In this document: positions 8,560-19,526 of the stretch, one piece after another
How positions within the stretch are numbered: position 1 is the stretch's first letter
Layout of the letters: each line of letters opens with the position of its first letter
From: Ilumatobacteraceae bacterium
GTDB taxonomy: Bacteria > Actinomycetota > Acidimicrobiia > Acidimicrobiales > Iamiaceae
NCBI GenBank assembly: GCA_025463265.1
Contig: JAOBWH010000103.1
Location: 1 to 32,002 of the forward strand
DNA length: 32,002 nucleotides
Reading direction: 5' to 3'
Position numbers and translations under genes: made by a program
The notes under the pieces: generated by a model
What the model saw: only the letters and a program-made list of their open reading frames with translations
What the model was told of the DNA's origin: nothing
Database searches by the model: none

Positions 8560-10875
8560 TCAGCCGAGGACGATGTTCACGGTGGTGCCGGGCGCCACCA
8601 TGGTCCCGGCACGGGGCGAGGTGCCCTTCGGGGAACCGTCCGCCGGCCCGCTCACGTTGCCGGGCTTGAGACCGGCCGCCCGCAAGATGGCGGCGGCATC
8701 GCGCGAGTCGCTCGCGCCCACCACCGACGGCACGGCGATCAGCTGCGGCCCGCGAGAGACCTCCACGTTGACCGAGGCGCCACGCGGCACCTGCTCGCCG
8801 GCTGCCGGGAGCACGGAGATGACCGTGCCCTCCTTGGCGGTGTCGCTGTAGGAGCGCACGATCACCGGCTGGAGCCCCAGCGCCTCCAACGCCTCGGATG
8901 CGGCATCGGCGGAACCGCCCACCAGACCACCCGGGATGGTCCGGGGCTCGGGACCCTTGGACACGACCAGGGTGACGGTGCTGCCCCGCTCCAGCTCGGC
9001 CGGGGTGCCTTCGGCGGTGGCGATGACCACCCCCTTGTCGAGGTCCTCGCTGTAGCGCGCCTCCCCCTCACGGGCGACGAGACCGACGGCCTCCAGCTGT
9101 GCGGTGGCGTCCTCCAGCGGCTTCTCGGCCAGATCCTGCGGGACCGCCACCATCTCCTGGCCGATCGAGACGGTGAGGGTGATGGTGCGGCCGTCGGGCA
9201 GGCGGGTCCCCGCCGCGGGGTCGGTGTCGAGCACGTCGCCCTTCTCCGAGTCGTTCTGGCGCTTCTCGACGGTCTTGGTCTTCCACCCGCCGGCCTGGGC
9301 GATGGCGCGGGCCTGCGTCTCGCTGCGGCCGACCAGGTTCGGCACCGGCAACACGATGGGCGGCGCAGTCGGGGTGTCCTCCTGGTTGGCCACGACCGCG
9401 GCGGCTCCGCCCCCGATGCCGAGCAGCAGGATCACGATCAGCGCGACCCACGGCCACCGGCGCCGACGCCGGGGTCCGTCGTCGGCGTCATCGTCGTCGT
9501 CGTCGATCGTGGTGGTCGCGAGGGGGACGACCGGCGGGACGGCGGCGACCTGGTCGGTGTCGAGATCGGCGGCGCCGGGTTCCGGGCCGGGATCGTGATC
9601 GAGCTCGTGATCGCCCATCGGCACGGCGGTGATGGCCTCGTCGTCAGCCTCGTCGTCGTCCCCATCGTCCGGCGGGATCGGTTCGTCACCGGGACCGGGC
9701 CCGGGACCGCCAGCGTCGGCGACGGCTCCGTCGGCCTCCCCCGGGACCGCGCCGAGGTCCGCAGCGTCGGCATCGTCGGGAAGGTCGGGATCATCGGAGC
9801 CGGCGACCTCGAGCCCCGACAGGAACCCACCGGTGGCTGCGGCGGCGGCGGCGCCCGCCTCCGCCTGGTTGACCCACGAGGGCGGATCCAGCTCGAGGTC
9901 GTCGGCGGTCAGGTCGTTGCCCACCTCCGCCTCGGATGCAGCAAGGGGGCTGGCCGCATGGACGGTGGGGTCGAGGTCCGCGCCCGACAGCGTGCCCGAT
10001 GCCAGGGCACCGACCAACGGGAGCGGCGCAGGCCGGCTGAGGCTTCTCGCCGCCCGCAGGAGGCCCTTGGCCAGGGTGCGGGCGTCGATGCGCTGCTCCG
10101 GGTCCGACGCACCGGCCTCGGTGATGATGGACTGGAGCGGCCCCAGCTCGTCGGCCACCACCATGGGGCGGTCGACCCGGGCCATCAGGGTGCCGAGCGT
10201 GGTGTCGGCGACGAACGGCACCTCGCCGGTCACGGCCTCCACCAGCACCAGGGCGAGCGAGTACACGTCCGCCTTGCCGGACAGGACCTCGCCCTTGGCC
10301 TGCTCGGGCGAGGCGTAGCGAGCCGTGCCGAGCACGGCGCCCTGCGGCTCCGTCCACGCCGCCTCTGCGAGGGCCCGTGCCAGGCCGAAGTCCGCGATCC
10401 GCAGCCGCTGCTCCTCGCCGAAGAGGAGGTTGGCCGGTTTGATGTCGCGGTGGACGAACCCCCGCCGGTGGGCGTAGTCCAGGGCGCGCGCCGCCTCCAG
10501 GCCCACGCCGAGCGCCTGGGAGGGGGTGAGCTGGGCTCCCGCATCGAGCAGGGCGCGGAGGCTGCCTCCCGACAGGTACTCGGTCACGATGAAGGCGGCG
10601 TCGCCGTGCTCCGAGCCGTCGCTCCAGTCGTACACGGCCATCACGTTCGGGTGGCTGAGCGCAGCGGCCGCCCGGGCCTCGGCCCGGAACCGGCGCAGGA
10701 ACTCGGCGTCGCCGGCGAGGGCGTCGTGGAGCATCTTCACCGCCACGCGGCGCCGCAGCTTCACGTCATCAGCCAGGTACACCTGCGCCGACGCGCCCAT
10801 GCCGATGGGTGCGACGAGCCGGTAGCGCCCCCCGAGCACCCGGCCGATCTCTGCCGTCATCCGGGGATTGGCCAC
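8560..10875 (-). CDS. Membrane Ser/Thr protein kinase with four PASTA domains
   Basis: A 771-residue PknB/StkP-type receptor kinase. Residues 14-275 are the kinase: glycine loop IGMGASAQV, Lys47 in VAVKML, the catalytic loop HRDIKPANL (His142, Asp144), DFG at 162-164 and GTARYASPEQ. Residues 300-470 form an acidic, low-complexity linker with a run of Asp. RRRRRWPW precedes one membrane helix (about 474-496). Four PASTA repeats follow outside the cell (about 508-570, 576-639, 646-708, 714-771), which in this family sense muropeptides or lipid II. I chose GTG at 10875 because TACCCT ends six bases before it, a leaderless arrangement; ATG at 10860 is the alternative. It is not beside cell-division genes, unlike classic pknB. 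Confidence 0.93.
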   Translation of the reverse strand: MANPRMTAEIGRVLGGRYRLVAPIGMGASAQVYLADDVKLRRRVAVKMLHDALAGDAEFLRRFRAEARAAAALSHPNVMAVYDWSDGSEHGDAAFIVTEYLSGGSLRALLDAGAQLTPSQALGVGLEAARALDYAHRRGFVHRDIKPANLLFGEEQRLRIADFGLARALAEAAWTEPQGAVLGTARYASPEQAKGEVLSGKADVYSLALVLVEAVTGEVPFVADTTLGTLMARVDRPMVVADELGPLQSIITEAGASDPEQRIDARTLAKGLLRAARSLSRPAPLPLVGALASGTLSGADLDPTVHAASPLAASEAEVGNDLTADDLELDPPSWVNQAEAGAAAAAATGGFLSGLEVAGSDDPDLPDDADAADLGAVPGEADGAVADAGGPGPGPGDEPIPPDDGDDDEADDEAITAVPMGDHELDHDPGPEPGAADLDTDQVAAVPPVVPLATTTIDDDDDDADDGPRRRRRWPWVALIVILLLGIGGGAAAVVANQEDTPTAPPIVLPVPNLVGRSETQARAIAQAGGWKTKTVEKRQNDSEKGDVLDTDPAAGTRLPDGRTITLTVSIGQEMVAVPQDLAEKPLEDATAQLEAVGLVAREGEARYSEDLDKGVVIATAEGTPAELERGSTVTLVVSKGPEPRTIPGGLVGGSADAASEALEALGLQPVIVRSYSDTAKEGTVISVLPAAGEQVPRGASVNVEVSRGPQLIAVPSVVGASDSRDAAAILRAAGLKPGNVSGPADGSPKGTSPRAGTMVAPGTTVNIVLG

Positions 10876-10881
10876 CAAGCG

Positions 10882-10887
10882 AGGGTA
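10882..10887 (-). promoter_or_regulatory. -10 element of the PASTA kinase gene
   Basis: On the minus strand TACCCT is followed by six bases and then GTG at 10875. Transcription would begin at or next to the start codon, and no Shine-Dalgarno is visible. This supports the GTG start over the ATG 15 bases further in. Confidence 0.5.
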
Positions 10888-10965
10888 TCTCCCGACCCGG
10901 CGCGGATCGGGGAGGGGGCCGAACGTCACGTGCTGATGGGTGGAAGCCCACGGAGACCCGGCAAG

Positions 10966-11511
10966 ATGAACCCGATGGCTGACACCGAGATCGCCGAAGA
11001 GACCCACCAGCCGGCCCTGGCCGCACCCGCTCCCGCTCCCATCGGCGGCTGGCCGGACTGGCTGCGCCGGACGGTCATCGGGGTGTCGCTGATCGGCGCC
11101 CTCGCCGTCGCGGTGTGGATGGTCGCCTCGTCCAACTCCGGGCAGAACGCCGACCTCGACCGCAACGTGGTCATCAGCCTCACCCCCAACGACGGCGCGC
11201 AGGCGCTCCGCCAGACCGAGGTCGGCGCCGACCTCGCCGTGGGCTACGACGGCCGCCTCACCATCAACGGGATCGAGATCCCCGAGGAGCAGATGGTGGG
11301 CGCCCGGGACGCAGCGCTCGTCGACCCGAAGGACCTGGCCCAGAACGGCCTCCGGGGCAGCAACCCGAACCAGGTGTACTTCAAGCCCGGACCCGGCAAG
11401 GTCATCGAGTCCTTCGAGCCCGGCCCCATCGACATCACGCTGCGGTACTTCAAGGACGGTCAGCCCTCGAAGGGCACGGGGACCGTGTCCTGGTCGATCA
11501 AGGCGATCTGA
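10966..11511 (+). CDS. Small membrane-anchored protein of unknown function
   Basis: A 181-residue protein that I do not recognise. A short Ala/Pro-rich cytoplasmic tail precedes one membrane helix (about residues 37-56, TVIGVSLIGALAVAVWMVA). The remaining roughly 120 residues would lie outside the cell. They are rich in strands and contain GYDGRLTINGIEIPEEQ and a C-terminal DITLRYFKDGQPSKGTGTVSW, which reads like an Ig-like extracellular domain. It is divergent from the PASTA kinase, and its topology (short inside tail, one helix, outside domain) is compatible with an envelope role, though no link is shown. ATG at 10975 is an alternative start; GGAG ten bases before 10966 slightly favours the chosen one. 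Confidence 0.75.
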   Translation: MNPMADTEIAEETHQPALAAPAPAPIGGWPDWLRRTVIGVSLIGALAVAVWMVASSNSGQNADLDRNVVISLTPNDGAQALRQTEVGADLAVGYDGRLTINGIEIPEEQMVGARDAALVDPKDLAQNGLRGSNPNQVYFKPGPGKVIESFEPGPIDITLRYFKDGQPSKGTGTVSWSIKAI

Positions 11512-11601
11512 CCCCCGGCCCGCCGCTGCCCGCCCAGCGTGGAGGCTCGCCCAGCTCGCCTGCTCGGCGGGCCCCGGCCCCGTGATCTCCCCCGGTTCGG
11601 G

Positions 11602-14203
<2,602 letters not shown>

Positions 14204-14210
14204 TATCCGA

Positions 14211-15515
14211 ATGACGCTCAACGGAACACTTGAGGACTTCTCCCCCGCAGGCATCCTCAAGGTGCTCTCTGCGGACGGCCGGACCGGCGCGGCCCGCTTC
14301 GGCGGCCCGGCGGGCTGCACCGTCTACCTGCACCGCGGCCAGCTGTACTTCGCACGCAACGAGCGGACGGACGAGGCGCTCGCCACCGCGCTCGTGCGGC
14401 CGGGCCGGCTCACCGCGGACGATTGGGGCCGGGCCATCGACGCCTCTGGCGAACGCCCGATGGTGGGCGAGCTCCTGGTGCGCAACGGCGCGATCGTCCC
14501 CGACCTGCTCGCCTCGGTGGTGCTGTCCGTGGTCTACGACCCGCTGATCGAGCTGTTCCGCGACGGCACCGGCGAGTTCGACTTCGAGACCGACACGGTC
14601 CACTGGCTCGGCCCGTTCCGCGCCTTCCCGGTCGACGCCATCGTCGGCGAGGTCCGCAAGCGGGTCCGCGAGGTCGACGAGTGGAGCACCACGATCCCGA
14701 GCCTCGACGTGTTCGTCGAGGCTCGCCGGACCCTCCCCGGCGCCGCCGCCCAGGTGACCCTCCTGCGCGAGGACTGGGAGCTGGTGACGGCGCTCACCGG
14801 ACCCCGCAGCATCGCCGAGCTCGCCAGCGAGCTGGGCCGGGGCGTGTACTCCACGGCTCGGGTCGTCCACCGCCTCCAGCAGGCCGGCCTCCTCGAGCTG
14901 GTGTCGAACGACCTCGATGCCACCATCGTGCCGATCCGCCGGCCCGAGCCGGAGGCCGTCGAGGCGCCTCCGTCCGATGATCTCGAGCGGGATCCCCTGC
15001 TCGACCTCGGCCTCCCCCACCGCACCAGCGGCGACGATGCGCTGAGCGCTCACATCGACCACACCATCGCCGACGCCCTGGCCGCAACCGACGAGCCCGA
15101 CGCACCGATCGCCGAGGTGACGCCGCTCGCAGAGGTCACCCCCATGGCCGAGGTGTCGCCGATGGGTGCCGTGCCCGACCTCGCCGAGGTCGATCACACC
15201 GCACCGACCGCGGAGGGCAGCTGGGACGAGTCCCGCCGGGTCGCCGACGGCAACGCCCTCCACCACGATGCCATCGAGCCCGAGTCGCTCGATGAGCCCC
15301 GCCCGGCCGACCCCAACGCGGCGTGGCTCGCCGACCTCTACGCCCAGTTCATCGACGATCCGGAGCTGAGCGGCGGCGGCGCCTCCTCGAGCGGCAAGAA
15401 GAAGAAGCGCGGCGACACCCAGGTGCTCGACGTCGCCTTCAAGGCCGACGAGGTGGAGGGCGAGGCCAAGGTCTCCACCCTCAAGCGCCTGATGAGCGCC
15501 CTCAAGAAGATCTGA
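14211..15515 (+). CDS. DUF4388 (PATAN-type) domain protein
   Basis: A 434-residue cytosolic protein. Residues 1-135 carry the DUF4388 pattern: LNGTLEDFSPAGILKVLSADGRTGAARF, then VYLHRGQLYFARN and MVGELLVRNGAI. Residues 185-232 look like a winged helix (LREDWELVTAL, SIAELASELGRGVYSTARVVHRLQQAGLLELV). The C-terminal half is acidic and disordered, has three tandem AEV(T/S)P(L/M) units at 301-318, and ends in a Lys-rich patch (KKKKR) and a basic helix. Related domains in other bacteria sit in signalling and gliding-motility neighbourhoods, often with Roadblock/GTPase genes; none is here. The ATG follows GAGGGA by 11 bases. Function unknown. Confidence 0.87.
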   Translation: MTLNGTLEDFSPAGILKVLSADGRTGAARFGGPAGCTVYLHRGQLYFARNERTDEALATALVRPGRLTADDWGRAIDASGERPMVGELLVRNGAIVPDLLASVVLSVVYDPLIELFRDGTGEFDFETDTVHWLGPFRAFPVDAIVGEVRKRVREVDEWSTTIPSLDVFVEARRTLPGAAAQVTLLREDWELVTALTGPRSIAELASELGRGVYSTARVVHRLQQAGLLELVSNDLDATIVPIRRPEPEAVEAPPSDDLERDPLLDLGLPHRTSGDDALSAHIDHTIADALAATDEPDAPIAEVTPLAEVTPMAEVSPMGAVPDLAEVDHTAPTAEGSWDESRRVADGNALHHDAIEPESLDEPRPADPNAAWLADLYAQFIDDPELSGGGASSSGKKKKRGDTQVLDVAFKADEVEGEAKVSTLKRLMSALKKI

Positions 15516-15527
15516 CCGCCTCCCCTT

Positions 15528-15547
15528 CGAGCCCGTCCGACGGCTCG
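15528..15547. terminator. Hairpin between convergent genes
   Basis: CGAGCC and GGCTCG (15528-15533, 15542-15547) form a strong stem 13 bases after the DUF4388 stop, between that gene and the convergent lipoprotein gene. It could end transcription from both sides. No U-tract follows. Confidence 0.35.
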
Positions 15548-15611
15548 CCCCCCGGGGCCGGGCTCCCGATGTCGCGGCGATCGTCGCGGCGCTCGAACGC
15601 CGGCCCGGCGG

Positions 15612-17357
15612 CTACTGCTCGATCCAGAGGCCGAGGAGGGCGTGGCCGTTGGCGAGGCCCTGGGTGGGCTGCTGGGCGGGGTCGTCGGTGGATGCGGGGC
15701 CGGGCTTGCTGGGGTCGTCGCCGGGGAGCGGCGGACCGAGGATGCCGTGCACCGTCGCGTCCTCGACGACCGCCCACGGCGTGTACCAGGCCCAGATCGT
15801 GTACACCTGCTCGGCGAACACGCCGCTGATCTGCTGGTAGATCTTCGCCCGCTTCTCGGGGTCGGTCTCGCTGCGGCCCTCGTCGAGCAGCCGGTTGATG
15901 TCGGGGTCGTCGTACCCGCTGAAGTTCACCGGGTTGCCGTCGCCGTACCACCAGACGTAGTTCCCGTCGGGGTCGCCGCCGGGGAAGTTGCGGAACAGCA
16001 TCGCCTGGTACTTCTTGCCGATGGCGTCGTCGATGACCGCGGCCTGGTCCCGCTTGACGATCGAGATGTCGAGCCCCACCTTCTTGGCCCGCTGCTGGAT
16101 GAGCTCAGCGAAGCGCTGGGTCGCCGGGTCGACGCCGCTCGTGAGGGTGAACTTCGCCTCGCCGCCATCGGCGACGTAGTCGGCGATGAGCTCCTTCGCC
16201 TGCTCCGGGTCGTACCCCGGGAAGCCGGGATCCTCGACATAGGACGTGGTGTCCGGCGCGAACGGGCCGTCGGCCACGGTGGGCAGCCCGTCGTTCTGGG
16301 TCTCGTTCAGCTCGTCGCGGTCGAGCCCGATGGCGAAGGCCTTGCGCATCCGGATGTCGTCGAAGGGCGGCTCGGTGTTGTTGAGCTGGATGAAGGTGGG
16401 CTCGGCCGACGCCTCGGACACCAGCATGTTCACGTCGCCCGCCTCGCGCCGGTCGAGGAGCTCGCCGCCGATCGCCTCGGCGTTGCTCGTGTGCATGACG
16501 TTGGCGCCGTTGCTGCTCTGGAGGGAGTTGAGCCGGACCTGGAAGTCCGACAGGACCCGGAACTCGATGCCGTCGGCGTACGGGTAGGGCTTCCCGTCCG
16601 GCGCGGTCTGCCAGTAGTCGGCGTTGCGGGTGGCGACGAGCTTGTCGTTCGGCGTCCAGCTCTCGAACTCGAACGGCCCGGTGCCGATCAGCTTCCGGTC
16701 GCAGGTCTCGGCGTCGTCGAGCTGGGCCTGGGCCATGATCCCGAACCGGTTGCCTCCGTTGAGGAACGCCGGGAAGGCCACCCACGGGACCTTGGTGGTC
16801 ACCGTCACGGTCTGGCCTTCGGCGGTGACGGTGTCGATGTTGCCGAGGGTGAAGGTGTTGAGCAGCGGCTTGCGACCCGGATAGGTGCCGCGGTTGGCGT
16901 CGATGTTGTTCTTCACCACCTCGCCGGTCAGGTCGGTCCCGTCGTGGAACGTCACGCCGTCGCGCACGACGATCGTCCACTCGGTGTAGTCGTCGTTGGG
17001 CGTCACCGACTCGGCCAGGTACGGCGAGTAGCCGCCGTCGGCGTTCGGCACGGTCAGGGGGTCGTAGATGGCCCGCACCACGAGCTCGCCCGAGATGGCG
17101 AGCTGGGCTTCGGGGAGGCAGAAGCCGTTGCTGCTCTCCGCCTCGATGCCGTAGACGATCGTCCCGCCCCGCTCCGGCTCGCCGGCGTCCTCCAGCCCGC
17201 TCTCACCGCAGGACACGTCCAGGCAGGCGTCCTTCTTGTCGGTCGGCCCGTCCTCGCCGTCGCTCGCCTTCGTGCCGCCGCACGACGAGACGAACGTGAG
17301 GAGGATCAGCGTCGCCGCGGCGATCGCGGCCGGGCGGAAGGGTCGAAGGCTCGACAC
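15612..17357 (-). CDS. ABC transporter substrate-binding lipoprotein, peptide family (SBP_bac_5)
   Basis: A 581-residue secreted lipoprotein. The N-terminus is a type II signal peptide: basic start, hydrophobic AAIAAATLILLTF and lipobox VSSC with Cys26. An acidic linker follows. The body is family-5 binding protein: GGTIVYGIEAES, YDPLTV, WTIVVRDGVTFHDGTDLTGEVV, KLIGTGPFEFESW, FDDIRMRKAFAIGLDRDELNE and GYDPEQAKELIADY. Such proteins capture peptides or other small ligands for an ABC importer. No permease or ATPase gene is adjacent, so it is an orphan in this window. GTG start with AGGGG six bases upstream. Two inverted repeats lie in its upstream region. Ligand unknown. Confidence 0.92.
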   Translation of the reverse strand: MSSLRPFRPAAIAAATLILLTFVSSCGGTKASDGEDGPTDKKDACLDVSCGESGLEDAGEPERGGTIVYGIEAESSNGFCLPEAQLAISGELVVRAIYDPLTVPNADGGYSPYLAESVTPNDDYTEWTIVVRDGVTFHDGTDLTGEVVKNNIDANRGTYPGRKPLLNTFTLGNIDTVTAEGQTVTVTTKVPWVAFPAFLNGGNRFGIMAQAQLDDAETCDRKLIGTGPFEFESWTPNDKLVATRNADYWQTAPDGKPYPYADGIEFRVLSDFQVRLNSLQSSNGANVMHTSNAEAIGGELLDRREAGDVNMLVSEASAEPTFIQLNNTEPPFDDIRMRKAFAIGLDRDELNETQNDGLPTVADGPFAPDTTSYVEDPGFPGYDPEQAKELIADYVADGGEAKFTLTSGVDPATQRFAELIQQRAKKVGLDISIVKRDQAAVIDDAIGKKYQAMLFRNFPGGDPDGNYVWWYGDGNPVNFSGYDDPDINRLLDEGRSETDPEKRAKIYQQISGVFAEQVYTIWAWYTPWAVVEDATVHGILGPPLPGDDPSKPGPASTDDPAQQPTQGLANGHALLGLWIEQ

Positions 17358-17371
17358 GGCAGTCCCCTGAC

Positions 17372-17425
17372 GGCCAGCGGATCGGGGGGTGCGCTGGCCG
17401 GTGTGGACTCTGTCACAGATGACAG
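17372..17425 (-). promoter_or_regulatory. Two inverted repeats in the lipoprotein gene's upstream region
   Basis: GGCCAGCG and CGCTGGCC (17372-17379, 17392-17399) are perfect 8-bp arms around a 12-base loop. CTGTCA-N4-TGACAG (17410-17425) lies just upstream as seen from the lipoprotein gene. On the minus strand a weak -10-like CAGAGT overlaps the second repeat. I infer an operator (17410-17425) and either a leader hairpin or a terminator for the MetE-like gene (17372-17399), which ends at 17451. Confidence 0.4.
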
Positions 17426-17450
17426 CGATCGCGCTCGACGATGGACCCGG

Positions 17451-18494
17451 TCAGGCGCCGACGCTCAAGCGGATGCCGGTGACCTGGTCGTGGATCTTCT
17501 CGGCCAGCTGCCGGGTGAGGGTGAAGACGTGGTCGGCCTGCGTCTCGTCGTGCAGGGCGAGGCCGCAGACCGGTGTGACCAGGGCCTGGCGGCGCAGGAG
17601 CACCGGGTCGCAGCCGTTCTGCACCAGCTCGCACCACTGGGCCGACAGGTGGCGCCAGCAGCGGGAGTTGTGCTCGCCCAGCGGTCCGTCGGTGGGGACG
17701 GCCCCCCACGCCACCCAGCCGCCCCGCTCGAGGTACGAGCCGAGCGCACCGGCGGAACCGGTGACATCGGCGCCGACGGGCATCGACAGGAGCCCGGGGC
17801 CGGCCTGCATGATGAGGCGCCAGTCGGCGGGGCCGCACACGTGGACGCCCGTGAGGGCCTTGCCCTCGATGGTGGCGAGCGCACCCGACAGCACGTCGAC
17901 CACCTGGTCGCCCGGGAGCGGCAGGTCGGTGCGGAGACCGCCCACCAGGCCCGGTTCGTCGAACACGACCACACGGGGCGCGCCCGGAGCCCGCGCCTCG
18001 GCGAGGGCGACCAGGTCACGTGCGCGGGTGGTCACGGCGCTGCTGGCGACGGCGAACGCGACGGCGACCGGCGCGCCGGCGTCGACCAGGGCCAGGCCGA
18101 GGGTGATCGGCCCCGTCAGCTGGAGCTTGATCGGACCGGTGCGGTCGGCGACGGCGTCGAGGAACTGCCGCCAGGTCGTGAACGGCCGATCGGCGAGCTC
18201 ACGGTCGCCCAGCGGGGCGTCGGGGTCGAGCGCGCCGGGGTCGGCGATGGAGAAGGACCCGTCGTCGGCCACGGTCACGCCGGGGATGCCCCAGAGCGCC
18301 TGGGGGATCATCATCTCGAGCGGGTCGATGCCCGGGAGGGTGGGCGCCGCCGGCAGCTCCGCGGTCCGGTCGAGCACGAACCGGATGGCGGCGGCACGGT
18401 CGGCGTGCGGCAGGCTGCCGATCGAGGTGGGTGCGCCAAGCGGCAGCGTGTCGGGTCCGCCCGTCACCTCATCCGCTGCGTTCGCTGGACCCAC
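17451..18494 (-). CDS. MetE-like (cobalamin-independent methionine synthase family) protein
   Basis: A 347-residue protein with the catalytic-barrel pattern of the MetE C-terminal domain: GSLPH (His30), VVVFDEPGL, HVCGP (His218, Cys220) and TPVCGLA (Cys310). His218/Cys220/Cys310 match the zinc-binding His and Cys ligands of MetE. The N-terminal folate-binding half of full MetE is missing, so it may move a methyl group between other partners. It resembles in size and position Rv3015c of Mycobacterium tuberculosis, which also lies near ligA. I chose the GTG at 18494 because GGAGG lies nine bases upstream; GTG at 18467 is possible. The exact reaction is unknown. Confidence 0.82.
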   Translation of the reverse strand: MGPANAADEVTGGPDTLPLGAPTSIGSLPHADRAAAIRFVLDRTAELPAAPTLPGIDPLEMMIPQALWGIPGVTVADDGSFSIADPGALDPDAPLGDRELADRPFTTWRQFLDAVADRTGPIKLQLTGPITLGLALVDAGAPVAVAFAVASSAVTTRARDLVALAEARAPGAPRVVVFDEPGLVGGLRTDLPLPGDQVVDVLSGALATIEGKALTGVHVCGPADWRLIMQAGPGLLSMPVGADVTGSAGALGSYLERGGWVAWGAVPTDGPLGEHNSRCWRHLSAQWCELVQNGCDPVLLRRQALVTPVCGLALHDETQADHVFTLTRQLAEKIHDQVTGIRLSVGA

Positions 18495-18573
18495 GGGCCT
18501 GTTCCTCCACTCAGATCTCGACGATGCGCCGATCCCCCGCACACTGGAATAGCGATTGGCGCGGCGCGTCGGC

Positions 18574-18579
18574 AAATCT
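18574..18579 (+). promoter_or_regulatory. Possible -10 element of the membrane-protein gene
   Basis: AAATCT ends seven bases before ATG 18587. It keeps the A2 and T6 of the -10 consensus but not T1. The spacing matches the leaderless pattern of other genes here. The divergent MetE-like gene shares this intergenic region. Confidence 0.3.
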
Positions 18580-18586
18580 CGACCCG

Positions 18587-19474
18587 ATGTCCGCGCTGAT
18601 CCGCCTCCACCTCTGGCCCCTTCGGGCCCTCTGGGTGGGTCTCGCGCTCACGTTGCCGGGTCCGGCCGCCGACGCGCTCGACGGCCGGTCGGCCCCGGTG
18701 GTCGCGGCGCTCGCCGTGGCCGGGTGGCTGGGCTGGGGGGCGGCGCTGGTCGCCCTGCTCGTGCCTCGCACGTCGAGCCTGACGGTGGCGCGCGTCCTCA
18801 TCCCGGTCGGTGCGGTGGCCGCCGTCGCCGCCGCCTCCTCCGGCTCGGATCCATCGGCGCTCGCCATCGGCGCCGTCGCCGTCGGCGCGCTGGCGGCGGT
18901 GCTCGCACTCGCCCCGTGGACCACCGACGCGTTCGTCGACGGCTCCTCCTACGGGCCCGAGCGGCGGCTCGCCCTGCGAACGCCGCTCGCGCTCGTGGTG
19001 CTGGCTGTCCTCACCTGGATCGTGATGACCGTCGGCGCGTCCGCCGCGGTGCTGCTGCTCGCCAGCCGCCAGTGGGCGGCGGGTGCGGCCGGGCTGATCG
19101 CCGGCGCGGCGGTGGTGCGGCTCGGCGGCCGGTCGATCCACCAGCTGTCGAAGCGCTGGCTCGTCCTCGTCCCCACCGGGCTGGTCCTGCACGATCCGCT
19201 GGTGATGCCCGAGCCGCAGCTCTTCCTCCGCCAGACCATGGATCGCCTCGGTCCGGCGGAGGACGCGGCCGGTGACGAGGTCGTGACCCAGGACCTCACC
19301 GCCGGCGCGGCCGGACTGGTGATGTCGCTCACGTTGTCGGAGCCGGTCGAGGTCCTCGTCCGCGACGGGGCACGGGCCACCACGCTCCGCTCCGTCGACC
19401 GGGTGCTGTTCAGCCCGGCGCTGCCCACGGTGCTCCTCGCCGAAGCCGGTCAGCGCCGCCTGCCCACCGGGTGA
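18587..19474 (+). CDS. Polytopic membrane protein of unknown function
   Basis: A 295-residue protein. The N-terminal 200 residues hold about five to six hydrophobic segments (for example WLGWGAALVALLV, VLIPVGAVAAVAAA, LALVVLAVLTWIVMTVGASAAVLLLA). A soluble C-terminal part of about 95 residues begins near RSIHQLSKRWLVLVPTGLVLHDPLVMPEPQLF and would face the cytoplasm or form a PH-like fold. I recognise no family motif. It stands alone, divergent from the MetE-like gene and convergent with the racemase. A weak -10 lies directly upstream. Confidence 0.8.
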   Translation: MSALIRLHLWPLRALWVGLALTLPGPAADALDGRSAPVVAALAVAGWLGWGAALVALLVPRTSSLTVARVLIPVGAVAAVAAASSGSDPSALAIGAVAVGALAAVLALAPWTTDAFVDGSSYGPERRLALRTPLALVVLAVLTWIVMTVGASAAVLLLASRQWAAGAAGLIAGAAVVRLGGRSIHQLSKRWLVLVPTGLVLHDPLVMPEPQLFLRQTMDRLGPAEDAAGDEVVTQDLTAGAAGLVMSLTLSEPVEVLVRDGARATTLRSVDRVLFSPALPTVLLAEAGQRRLPTG

Positions 19475-19489
19475 CCGGAGGGGTGCGGA

Positions 19490-19513
19490 GGGTCGATGGT
19501 CGGCCCTCGACCC
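19490..19513. terminator. Hairpin between convergent genes
   Basis: GGGTCGA and TCGACCC are perfect 7-bp arms around a ten-base loop, in the 52-bp gap between the stops of the membrane-protein gene and the racemase. It is a plausible bidirectional terminator, though without a U-tract. Confidence 0.4.
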
Positions 19514-19526
19514 GCGGGCCGGTCGG

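Noticed and set aside
11512-11601. GGGCC-CC-GGCCC element in the 90-bp gap between the convergent membrane-anchored protein gene and ligA
   Set aside because: The loop is too short for a stable terminator and no U-tract follows; nothing else is visible in this gap.
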